A stretch of DNA of 39,299 nucleotides from Akkermansia muciniphila (GTDB lineage: Bacteria > Verrucomicrobiota > Verrucomicrobiia > Limisphaerales > UBA9464). How positions within the stretch are numbered: position 1 is the first letter of the stretch; the number at the start of each line of letters is the position of its first letter. The DNA is taken from NCBI GenBank assembly GCA_945898055.1, contig CAMDGV010000039.1, forward strand, positions 1-39,299, written 5' to 3'. The notes under the pieces were generated by a model that searched no databases, was not told the origin of the DNA, and saw nothing but the letters and a program-made list of their open reading frames with translations. This document shows, piece by piece, positions 26,456-34,562 of this stretch. Position numbers and translations under genes: made by a program.

Positions 26456-27649
26456 ATGCATCCAAACTATGAACGACTTGCAGATATGACGTGTTCCATT
26501 CATGGGCGAGGTCGGGCGCCCTCTGGAATCACCGAGCTTGACATCACCTTGGTGCGTCTGTGCGAACTTGCCCGTCGTGGGCAAGTCATCGGTGCCTTCG
26601 ATGCGACGCGCCGCACCCTCGATGCGATTCGCTCTGGTGATCGCGTGGCCGCCGCCCACCTCTTGCGTGCCGATGAACTTTTGGCCGACCTTGCGGATCG
26701 ATTCATGGACACCTTGGGTCACGACGTGCGGGCGCTCGTTGACCTTCCACCACTCTTGCACGCATGTGGCCCGGACGGCGGATGCACTCGACCTCGCCTG
26801 CGAGTTGGAAGGTTCGCCCGGGTTGTCCCGCATCCGCGACCTGTTCGTGCGGCAAATGGAGGCCATCACGGCGGGCAAAGGCATTCATCTCACGCAGAAC
26901 ACCGGTGCGCCCGAGCAAGGCAGTTTCTCTCTGCCGAGCCTTGGCATTACGATCGTGCCTCTGGTGTATGGGGCCCCCCATTCGTGGAACCCAGCCTGGC
27001 TCCATGGCGAACGTTCCGATGTGCCCTATCACCTCCATCGCGAAGGTGTAGAAATTCACCTCGGTTACAACCCTATGCACGGCTATACCGTGCTCGGTGC
27101 CGTCAAAGCGGATTGACCCAAAGCTATGCGATGCCAATTCCGTCCAACGCCCGCTACGGCTACACCAACATTGGCCACTATGTTCCGTTTATCTTCGGCT
27201 CGCTTACCTGGGGCGGCTCTGGGGTGTTCTTCGATGTCAAGCCGCAGCCGATAGAACTCGGCCGACTCGACACCGTTCCCGTGCTCAGCAACCAACTTAA
27301 CAGCACCGTCCTACTTGAGCGTGAATTTGAAAAGGCCGCGCAGAAATTCACATGCGTGCGGTACGCCATCATTCCCGCGGAGAGGACTGACGACGATGGG
27401 GTCGGAGGTTTGGAGCTGTCCGTCGCTCGCGTGACTTCCCACGGTCTGGAATTATGCACAGAGGGTTTCTGTGCTGACTCCGTCGTCCGCGGCCGAGGCG
27501 TCATCTCTATGGTTGGCGAAGAACGCGATCTAGCACCCCACGATCATTTCGGCATTCCGGTCGGCGTGAAAGCAACAATCCACCAAACTGGCACTGGCCC
27601 ACTGGTACTGCTTGACGCTGTGCTGAAGCCGGCGGCGAGCCGATTCTAA
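26456..27649 (+). pseudogene. Two-cupin protein with two compensating frameshifts
   Basis: The coding signal begins in the frame of ATG 26456 (helical stretch ATRRTLDAIRSGDRVAAAHLL). It moves to another frame near 26760 (LACELEGSPGLSRIRDLF..., SLPSLGITIVPLVYGAPHSW, VPYHLHREGVEIHLGY) and returns to the first frame near 27113 (NARYGYTNIGHYVPFIFGSL to the TAA at 27649). Net length stays a multiple of three. HLHREGVEIHLG and HDHFGIPVGVKATIH look like two cupin metal sites. I do not recognise a named family. Such bicupins often act as sugar isomerases or oxygenases. The shifts may be mutations or indel errors in the sequence. Confidence 0.55.
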
Positions 27650-27683
27650 TGCATGCAGCCAATCCCGATGCTTAACAACAAAT

Positions 27684-28081
27684 GTGAAGACCCTAAAAAA
27701 CAATACCAACTACCCAGCCGGAACTATAAATCATCCCATCTTCCGCTCGCTCGACCGCCTCGCCATAGTCGTGTCCGACACCGAGGAGGCGCTGATAATC
27801 TGGCGCGATCGGGTTGGGCTGACCGTACTCTATAGTGAAGAAGTTGACCTAGGCACTATCGGCCTCACACACCTCGATTTGGGTAATACGCAACGACAAC
27901 TTGTTCAACCACTCACGCCCGAGCACCCGATCCAGGCATGGCTCGCGAAGAACGGCTTCGGCTTGCGCAGCACGGCCGGCCCGTCGTGCCGGCGATCCAT
28001 CAGGGCACGCAGGGCAATCATACCCTGTTTCTTGGCCAGAGCGCCACGCACGGTGTGCAAGTCGAAGTTCCCGAAAAATGA
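27684..28081 (+). pseudogene. Glyoxalase/VOC-family protein with internal deletion
   Basis: The frame opening at GTG 27684 gives a typical first VOC module: LDRLAIVVSDTEEALIIWRDRVGL, then THLDLGNTQRQLVQPLTPEHPI.AWLA. The expected second half starts with an H-H-x-C strand but is missing. After about 27950 the last strands appear in another frame (RPVVPAIHQGTQGNHTLFLG, ATHGVQVEVPE) and end at TGA 28079-28081. The protein has lost its middle and one metal-binding strand. Intact relatives are epimerases, lyases or dioxygenases. Confidence 0.65.
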
Positions 28082-28137
28082 AACCACGCTCCTCAACCAC
28101 CCTTTCTCATGGATATGAACTCACACATTAACAAAAA

Positions 28138-30315
28138 ATGACCGCAAAATTAACCCCCATTCTCAACGCGCTCTTCCTGCTCGCCGCGCCGCTCTCCACC
28201 CTCGCGGTTGACCAACCGTGGTTCCAAAGATCCCTCGTCGGCATGGAAGTCGGCCCGACGGGTGCGCAGTTCGGGAACAGCGACAGCAACGACACCCGTT
28301 ACTGTGCGCAATTTAACGGACGAGAGATTGTGCGCCGCGCCGTCGCGGCGCACAGCGAGTATCTCGTGCTCTGGGTGCGCGACGGCGATTACGCCTACTA
28401 CGATTCGAAGCTGCTGCCCAAGGCGCCCGGCCTCGGGGTGCGTGACCCGCTGCGCGAGGCGATGGATGAAGCTCGCCCACGCAAGGTTCCCATCCTCGCC
28501 TACTGCGTCGTGCAGCAGGGCGGGCATTTCCTCAAAGCGCATCCCGAGTGGGAAATGCGCGGCGCGGATGGCAAGCCGATCGGGCGCTTTTGTCTGAACT
28601 CCGGCTATCTCGAGGCGATGAAACAGATCGTCGCCGAACAACTGGCTTACGGCATTGATGGCTTTCACATCGATATGCTCGACCAGGGTTTCGGTCCGCC
28701 TTACGGCTGCTGGTGCGACACCTGCCGCGGAGAGTTTGAGAAGAGATTCAGTCATCCGATGCCGAAGGGTGCGACTTGGGACGCCGCCTGGGATGACATG
28801 CTGGAGTTTCGCTATCGCACGAGCGAGGTGTTCGAGAAGAAATTGGCAGCTCACATCAAGTCCATCAACCCGCGTGCTACGGTGGATTTCAATTACCATG
28901 GCAACCCGCCGTTCTCGTTCGAGGTCGGCCAGCGTCCGGTGCAGCACGCTGGCAACGCGGACTTCGTGACAGGCGAGACGGGCGTGTGGGGTTTCAGTGC
29001 GCTAGGCGTCGGGCTGAACGCGCAATTTTACCGGGCCAGCACGCCTGGCCTTCCCTATCAGATCGCCATCCAGCGAGGGGTCCGGATGTATCACGACCAG
29101 ACCACGCGCCCACTGGCCGACATCCGCTGGGAGCTTTTCACGCTGCTCGCGCACGGCGCGTTCGTGACGATGGTGGATAAGACCGGTCTCGATGGCTGGC
29201 TGGATCCGGTGGCTTACGACCGTATCGGCGATGCTTTCAAGGAAGCATTGGCGAAGCGCGCACATTTTGTACAAAGGCCGGTTTACGAAGTGGGCCTTTA
29301 CTACAGTAGCCGCTCCCGCGACTGGATGGGCCGGGAGAAGCCGCTTCCGTGGATGCAGAGTTTTCTGGGAGCCCACAAGGCGATGGTTTATGACCACCTT
29401 CCGTTCGGAGTCGTGCTGGACGAGAGCGCGACGCTGGAAACACTGCAACAATTTCCCGTCGTGGTGCTGCCGAACACGGGCATTCTCTCGACGAACGAAG
29501 TCGCGCTGTTCCACCGTTACATCGAGGCCGGTGGCAACTTGCTCGTCACCGGACAGAGCGGCCAGTTCGACCGCATGGGCAAGCCGCTCGCGGAATCCAC
29601 GTTAAACGAACTCATCGGAGCGAAGGTGACGGGTCGGCTGCAGTCGGAGGATAACTGGGTGCGCTTTTCCAAAGGAGGCGAGAGTGATGGCGTGGTCGCG
29701 AGCGACTTGCGGCGTGACTGGCCCTTCCTCGTCAAAGGCCCCGCGAGCATTTACAAACCCACGACCGCACGCTCGGTCGGCGAACTGCTTAAACCCCACC
29801 GCACCACGCGCCAGCTAGCAGGCGAAGAGGGCACCGAGTGGCCCATGAGCGCCGATGGGCCGGTCGGCCCGGCTATACTCGTGAATCAAATCGGCAAGGG
29901 CAGGGTGTTGACTTTCGCCGCCTCGCCTGATTTTGCGACCGCGAGTGATCATCACACCGTCGAAGCGCGCCGGCTTCTCGCCAACGCAATTCGGTTCCTT
30001 CATCCCGTGCCGCGCGTGCGGATTGACGCACCGGCGAACGTCGAGGCTGTCGTCACAGATGACCCGACGAACCGCACGCTGCGCGTCCATTTTATCGCCT
30101 ACAACCCGACGCCGCAGACTATGCCCGTGAAGGAAAGGCCCTATGTGCTCCCCGGTTTGATCGAAGACGCACCGATTTATCGCGTGACCCTCGAAGTGAA
30201 CCGCCCCGTGAAGCGAGCCGAAGCTTTGAACAAGTCCACGTCGCTGAAGCGTCGCGGCAATCGCGTCGAAGCAGTTATTAACGACATACACGAGGTCTTT
30301 TTGCTTGGTTACTGA
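28138..30315 (+). CDS. Secreted GHL6-like hydrolase with GH42-type middle domain
   Basis: A 725-residue protein with a Sec signal peptide (cut near STLA, residue 23). Residues about 30-330 resemble the 'hypothetical glycosyl hydrolase 6' barrel related to alpha-amylase/fucosidase folds: LVLWVRDGDYAYY, VPILAYCVVQ, YGIDGFHIDMLD (171-182) with a candidate catalytic Asp, and a C-x-C-x2-C knuckle (Cys191, 193, 196). Residues about 395-600 form a Rossmann-like domain like the GH42 trimerisation domain (FPVVVLPNTGILS, YIEAGGNLLVTGQSG). The rest is a beta domain. It is a distant relative of the minus-strand protein at 34563-36779. It follows the catabolic locus in the same direction. A sugar substrate is inferred only. 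Confidence 0.78.
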   Translation: MTAKLTPILNALFLLAAPLSTLAVDQPWFQRSLVGMEVGPTGAQFGNSDSNDTRYCAQFNGREIVRRAVAAHSEYLVLWVRDGDYAYYDSKLLPKAPGLGVRDPLREAMDEARPRKVPILAYCVVQQGGHFLKAHPEWEMRGADGKPIGRFCLNSGYLEAMKQIVAEQLAYGIDGFHIDMLDQGFGPPYGCWCDTCRGEFEKRFSHPMPKGATWDAAWDDMLEFRYRTSEVFEKKLAAHIKSINPRATVDFNYHGNPPFSFEVGQRPVQHAGNADFVTGETGVWGFSALGVGLNAQFYRASTPGLPYQIAIQRGVRMYHDQTTRPLADIRWELFTLLAHGAFVTMVDKTGLDGWLDPVAYDRIGDAFKEALAKRAHFVQRPVYEVGLYYSSRSRDWMGREKPLPWMQSFLGAHKAMVYDHLPFGVVLDESATLETLQQFPVVVLPNTGILSTNEVALFHRYIEAGGNLLVTGQSGQFDRMGKPLAESTLNELIGAKVTGRLQSEDNWVRFSKGGESDGVVASDLRRDWPFLVKGPASIYKPTTARSVGELLKPHRTTRQLAGEEGTEWPMSADGPVGPAILVNQIGKGRVLTFAASPDFATASDHHTVEARRLLANAIRFLHPVPRVRIDAPANVEAVVTDDPTNRTLRVHFIAYNPTPQTMPVKERPYVLPGLIEDAPIYRVTLEVNRPVKRAEALNKSTSLKRRGNRVEAVINDIHEVFLLGY

Positions 30316-30428
30316 CCGCGGTCTGAAAAGCTCAGATTGAGATCAGCAACAACCGAAAGCCACTCGGCGAGAAAGGATTAAATTTCAGGTAATTACAAGC
30401 GGAAGAAGCTGCCATAAAACCATTCACA

Positions 30429-30478
30429 CCGAAAACCGAACATCCACCGTCCAGCCAACCCCGGAAAGTGGTTTTCGG
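30429..30478. other. Inverted repeat in the gap after the GHL6-like gene
   Basis: CCGAAAACC (30429-30437) and GGTTTTCGG (30470-30478) form a perfect 9-bp inverted repeat with a 32-base spacer, 20 bases before the next start. It could be a terminator-like or regulatory structure. The rest of the gap 30316-30497 shows nothing I can name. Confidence 0.2.
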
Positions 30479-30497
30479 ACGTCACCGAAAGAAAACG

Positions 30498-30716
30498 ATG
30501 TCGGATTTGGTTAGGTATTCTTTAGTAATTGCGGTGGCAGGTTTGTTTGCAGCGGAAGGCTCCCAAGCTAGTGATGGAAAAAGTCTTATCACAAGCTGGA
30601 ACGTATGCAGCAAGCAGTTCATCGATGCGCCGGGGTTTAAGCTGCTGCCCATTCCAGAGGCGAATTGCTATCGAGCGGAAGTGGCGCAGGGTGAAACGAA
30701 ATGGGCCGTTCAAGCA
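30498..30716 (+). pseudogene. Truncated secreted protein (N-terminus only)
   Basis: From ATG 30498 the frame encodes a signal peptide (MSDLVRYSLVIAVAGLFAAEGSQAS) and about 45 residues of mature sequence (LITSWNVCSKQF...). At about 30717 it runs into the 3' end of the minus-strand prepilin fragment, where the protein character is lost. The gene was probably cut by the rearrangement that brought in the AraC-prepilin fragments. The family of the original protein is unknown. Confidence 0.45.
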
Positions 30717-30887
30717 TTAGGTTTGTTTGGCTTTGGCTTTGGCACGACTCAGCGCCGGGAGCAGCATGCTGGCGAGGATCGCAATGGTGGCGATGACGAC
30801 GAGGAGTTCGATCAAGGTGAACCCCTTCTGCCAGGCTGATGGATCGCGCGGCGATCGCCTGAGCTCGCTTTTCAAAAGTTTCGTCAT
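30717..30887 (-). pseudogene. Prepilin-type gene fragment (N-terminus only)
   Basis: Starting at ATG 30887 on the minus strand, 56 codons encode a leader (RDPSAWQKG) and the prepilin helix [19 protein letters not shown], then LLPALSRAKAKAK, and stop at 30717-30719. Intact relatives here have 241-281 residues. The leader plus helix is nearly the same at DNA level as in the gene at 1961. Confidence 0.8.
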
Positions 30888-30984
30888 ATTCAAGGGTTCT
30901 CTCGCGTCGACAGAAATTCTTGGCTCGAATGAAAAGTAGCTAAACCGGAGTGGAATCGGCGTCTCCCGGTATTCAGGAGAAGCC

Positions 30985-31242
30985 TCACTGTTTTCCGAGC
31001 AGGCATTTGGGCACGATTCCCACCAGCGAGCGGAAGGTCGTGTGCAAATGACTGCGGCTCTCGAACCCGGCCGCGAAGGCGACCGAGGCAATCGTCTGCC
31101 TCGGTGCGCCAGCAACGCCAGCGCGCTCTGGATGCGCAGCTCTCGCCTATATGTCACCCATGAAAGTCCGAGCGGATCGCGGAACATCGCGTTGAAGTTC
31201 GCCTCGCTCATCCCGGTGATCGAGGCTAATTCAGGCCGTTAA
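30985..31242 (-). pseudogene. AraC-family regulator fragment (HTH end)
   Basis: This matches the last about 80 residues of the intact regulator at 36835-37815: ELASITGMSEANFNAMFRD, LGLSWVTY, LRIQSAL in one frame, then QTIASVAFAAGFESRSH, FRSLVG and LLGKQ in another, ending at the stop 30985-30987. A frameshift splits it and the N-terminal two thirds are absent. The sequence after the stop is also conserved with the region after the intact gene. Confidence 0.85.
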
Positions 31243-31248
31243 ATCGAT

Positions 31249-32094
31249 TCAACGTGGCCTCTGCGTCGGGGCCTGGTAATCCTTGTGCCATTCAAGATTC
31301 CAAAGCTGCTCAAGTTTCACCTTTTCGCAATGAAGATCATAGAAAACGACATTCACGGCGCCAGGCAAGCGCTCATTGAGCTCCCGGATGCTATTGACCC
31401 CTGGTTTACTGCCTGCCCCGTGACGCGGGATGGCGAATCTCGACATGCCGGTGTTCTCGAGCCCACCCCGGTAAAGGTTTATCGGCGGCTTGTCTGTCGC
31501 CTGCGGCCAGCCATCGACCCAAACGGAATCGAGATGGATCGGGGTTTGGGATGGCTTGCGGATGTCACCTTCAAGGCGAAACGCATTCTGTACGGGCGGA
31601 TAACCTCCAACTGGCGGCGGCCAGTCGCCCGCGAAAAGCCAGCCGTTCAAAGCGTAGCTGCCTTGGAGTTTTTCCCACATCCAAGCTTCGTCGAGCGTTC
31701 CGAGATAGACGTCCGTCCCGAGCATGTTCCCCAGTCGTTTGCCAGTGGGGGGCGGGGCTGAGGGACAAACCCGCACTTTTTCGACACTCGCGTAATTTTG
31801 CAAAAGCGGACGGAGCCAGATGCCCTCCTGAATGTTGTAAGGCAGCATTTTTCCAGTATCGTTCCCATACATGAAGTACGCCATCCCAAGTTGCTTTAAG
31901 TTGGACAAGCACTGGATTTCCTTCGCTTTGATCTTCGCACGACTCAGCGTCGGGAGCAACATACCGGCGAGGATCGCAATGATGGCGATGACGACGAGGA
32001 GTTCGATCAGGGTAAACCCGCACTGGGCCGGACGCCTGCAAAAATGAGAGGGGCAGGCTTGCGTTAGTTTCATAGTCAGTTTCATTAGTTTCAT
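31249..32094 (-). CDS. Prepilin-type protein
   Basis: A 281-residue protein of the same family as that at 1961. The signal [30 protein letters not shown] lies at about residues 25-54, with the cut after Gly26, followed by [16 protein letters not shown], the usual second half of the N-terminal helix region. Near the C-terminus RHGAG and [15 protein letters not shown] are in the place of the H-X9-DG motif, which here is imperfect. Three in-frame ATGs occur within the first eight codons (residues 1, 4 and 8) because of a short AATGAAACT-like repeat, so the start is not certain. It is the last intact gene of the minus-strand cluster. Confidence 0.82.
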   Translation of the reverse strand: MKLMKLTMKLTQACPSHFCRRPAQCGFTLIELLVVIAIIAILAGMLLPTLSRAKIKAKEIQCLSNLKQLGMAYFMYGNDTGKMLPYNIQEGIWLRPLLQNYASVEKVRVCPSAPPPTGKRLGNMLGTDVYLGTLDEAWMWEKLQGSYALNGWLFAGDWPPPVGGYPPVQNAFRLEGDIRKPSQTPIHLDSVWVDGWPQATDKPPINLYRGGLENTGMSRFAIPRHGAGSKPGVNSIRELNERLPGAVNVVFYDLHCEKVKLEQLWNLEWHKDYQAPTQRPR

Positions 32095-32169
32095 GGGGGC
32101 GCTTGGAGCGCACTACCGCCCCGGCACCCTGCATGTCCCTGCTTCACCTCAACCGATCGCGTGCTTGAC

Positions 32170-33750
32170 CTAGGGTTTAATCATGCGAAAGAAGCTGGCA
32201 TTGGGGCCGGGGAGATCGTCCTTGGAGATCAACACTGCCCGCCCATTGCCGAAGTTGACGGGGTTGGTGAAGCCCGGATCAAACCAAGTGGTGGGCTTCA
32301 AGAGCGTGTTGGCCTGCAGCGTGAATCCGGAAGCGGGAAGACTCCAACCCAACCAGTAGAGGTCGTCCGCACGGACCACGGCAATGCCGGCAGGATCTTC
32401 GGCGAGCACCACCCAAATCAGGTTGTTGAGGTCGGGGTTGATTCCCGGACCAGGGAAGTGGTCGTCCAGCGGCGTGGCTACGCCCTGAATTTGAATCCGG
32501 CTGAAGGTCGCGTATTGGCCGGTGTTCAGACTTGCGCTCGGGTTGTTGGGCCGGGCTTCAAAATAGGCGAACAACGGATCGGTAAACAGGGCCGCCGCAG
32601 CCGCCGGGAGAAAGAAGTTGCTGCTATCGCCGCTGGGGGCCGTTAAAATGATGTTGGTGTCGTTCAGGAAGGTCACACTCCAAGTGCCCAAGGGACCGTT
32701 GGTCGAGGTGACGTTGCCCAGCCTGCCTTCGGGGGTGTCGAACATAGCATTATTGACCGGCTGGTTGGTCTTGTAAATGAAGTGGGCCGTCGCGCTGTCG
32801 TCGCTGTTTCTCACGACGTTGATCCACACGCAATGTGCCGAGTCCCATTGAATGCGACCGTTTCCGCTGGGGTCCCCGTTGAGCATGCCCGCCTGGGGGA
32901 CGAGGTAGATGTTGGCCTCGAAGCCGGGATGGTTAGTGCCGGGAAAGCTGGCGATGGTGAAGGAATAGGTCACCGGCGTGGTGCCGCGACCGATCCAGGA
33001 ATAGGTATTATTCTCGGCGTTGGCGGTGCGAATGCTCTGCTGAGGCGACTGACCTGTGGCGCTGGCGACAATCGTCAACCCCCGCGCTCTTACTGGGTCG
33101 AGGGTCATTCGCGGCGCCGGGATGGAGTCAGCAGTGGCCCTCAGAATGATATTGTCCACCCAGAAGGTCGTCTTGCCAGTCAGGTCGGACCCCACCCCCT
33201 TGCCGTACAATTTAAGGATGAGGCTGTTGACTTGATCGATCTTGGGCATGGCCGGATTAATTGGGGCCACCAAGTGAATCCAACTGTTGGTGACAGTTAG
33301 GTTAGTTTTGCCAAAAGCGTTGTCGCTCCAGTCGGTGAACCGGACGCCGTATTCAAATTTGCCGTAGTTACCGAAGGGGTTCTTCGGGGAGCCGGCGCCC
33401 CACATCAGGTCCATTTCCAGTGCTTTGTAGGGAAGCAGACTGAGCGGCAACGGATCGCTGATTGGGTACTTCCCGATCGACATCTGGTTATCAGTCGCGT
33501 GGCTCGTCACGTTGAAATCCACGGTGATCTTCATCGAGCCTAGTGTGGCCCCGCCCCCGGCGTCGACGGCAGAGTCCCAACTAATATCCTGGGGGGGGGC
33601 GCCCCATAAGCGCGACCAAGTGCTGAGTTCGCTAGCGTCGTCGAAGCGGTGGATGATGAAGTCTTGAGCCCAGCCCCAGTTCGCGAAGCAGGCCAGCGCC
33701 ACGCCGGCTAGGACCGCGAGCGTTGAATGTCGGTCATGATTTGTTCTCAT
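32170..33750 (-). CDS. Secreted beta-rich protein with C-terminal FFR tail
   Basis: A 526-residue protein with a Sec signal peptide (cut near GWAQ, about residue 29). Residues about 30-205 look like a carbohydrate-binding-type jelly roll (FDDASELSTWSRLWG, YGVRFTDWSDN, TTFWVDNIIL). Residues about 225-430 form a second beta-rich domain with TYSWIGRGTTPVTYSF and EANIYLVPQ, with no catalytic motif I recognise. The last 55 residues (LGWSLPASGFTLQANTLL to SFFRMIKP) are the tail shared with the genes at 1-147 and 4150-6102. It lies between two prepilin-type genes, 61 bp after the upstream one and 75 bp before the downstream one. A surface or extracellular sugar-binding role is likely. Confidence 0.75.
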   Translation of the reverse strand: MRTNHDRHSTLAVLAGVALACFANWGWAQDFIIHRFDDASELSTWSRLWGAPPQDISWDSAVDAGGGATLGSMKITVDFNVTSHATDNQMSIGKYPISDPLPLSLLPYKALEMDLMWGAGSPKNPFGNYGKFEYGVRFTDWSDNAFGKTNLTVTNSWIHLVAPINPAMPKIDQVNSLILKLYGKGVGSDLTGKTTFWVDNIILRATADSIPAPRMTLDPVRARGLTIVASATGQSPQQSIRTANAENNTYSWIGRGTTPVTYSFTIASFPGTNHPGFEANIYLVPQAGMLNGDPSGNGRIQWDSAHCVWINVVRNSDDSATAHFIYKTNQPVNNAMFDTPEGRLGNVTSTNGPLGTWSVTFLNDTNIILTAPSGDSSNFFLPAAAAALFTDPLFAYFEARPNNPSASLNTGQYATFSRIQIQGVATPLDDHFPGPGINPDLNNLIWVVLAEDPAGIAVVRADDLYWLGWSLPASGFTLQANTLLKPTTWFDPGFTNPVNFGNGRAVLISKDDLPGPNASFFRMIKP

Positions 33751-33811
33751 AATTGTGGGTTGTGGGTTGTGTTTTTTCCAGAATTACTCACGAATCATTA
33801 TAGACGAGCGA

Positions 33812-34537
33812 TCAGGCACTTCCACGCTTGAAGTCCGGCTTGTTTATCGTGGCCTGGAAGTAGCCCACATGCGTGTCCACGAAGGCGACGTTTGCCATAC
33901 CGAGCTTCTGTTTGTCGTGCCAGTATAAGCGCTGAAACGTCTTGGAGTTGTTAAAGTCTATGTTGAACGAGGTATCGTTCACGAGGATGGTGCAGACGGT
34001 GTTGCGGATCTGGTTGCCCTTCTTGTTCACCAATCCCTCGAGATCATCGTTGTGGTTGGCACTGCTGTTGTAGATGTAACTGCAGCCCAGCGTGTCGTAG
34101 AAAGTGGGCTTGCGGTCAGCGGGCCATTCGGCCGCCAAACCGCCGTTATCCCCGGGACAGAAAAACACCCTTGCCGCGCCTTCGGAATTCGTCGACACCT
34201 TGCCCGAAATCGCAACGTACGGATTCAGCACGCGCAACTGATAGGGGTACTCGCTGCCTTGTTTGCCACCGTAGTTGGAGTAGGCCCACACGGAGTCCGG
34301 AAGACCCGCGGGAGCGCCACCCGGGGAGGGAAATATGTCAAGGAAATCACCCATGTAAACCGCCACCGCCACCGCCACCGCCTGTTGCTTCAGATTGGAC
34401 ACACACTGCACCCGCTTGGCCTTCTCTTTGGCCCGCGCCAGCGCAGGGAGGAGCATCCCTGCGAGAATGGCGATGATGGCAATGACCACCAGCAGTTCGA
34501 TCAAAGTGAATCCCTGCTGGCGTTGCATTGTTTTCAT
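33812..34537 (-). CDS. Prepilin-type protein
   Basis: A 241-residue protein. The prepilin signal ([22 protein letters not shown], then LLPALARAK) starts at residue 7 and is cut after Gly9. It is followed by QCVSNLKQ and then an AVAVAVAV stretch encoded by a hexanucleotide repeat. The C-terminal [22 protein letters not shown] is an H-X9-D-like motif with T instead of G. It starts 25 bases after the GHL6-like gene ends, so the two are probably co-transcribed. Confidence 0.85.
   Translation of the reverse strand: MKTMQRQQGFTLIELLVVIAIIAILAGMLLPALARAKEKAKRVQCVSNLKQQAVAVAVAVYMGDFLDIFPSPGGAPAGLPDSVWAYSNYGGKQGSEYPYQLRVLNPYVAISGKVSTNSEGAARVFFCPGDNGGLAAEWPADRKPTFYDTLGCSYIYNSSANHNDDLEGLVNKKGNQIRNTVCTILVNDTSFNIDFNNSKTFQRLYWHDKQKLGMANVAFVDTHVGYFQATINKPDFKRGSA
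34359..34382. repeat. Hexanucleotide repeat (ACCGCC)4
   Basis: Four perfect head-to-tail copies inside the prepilin-type gene at 33812-34537. On the coding strand they give alternating Ala-Val. Slippage would change protein length by two residues per unit without breaking the frame. Confidence 0.9.
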
Positions 34538-34562
34538 CCAAATATTTTTTTTGGTATCGCAT

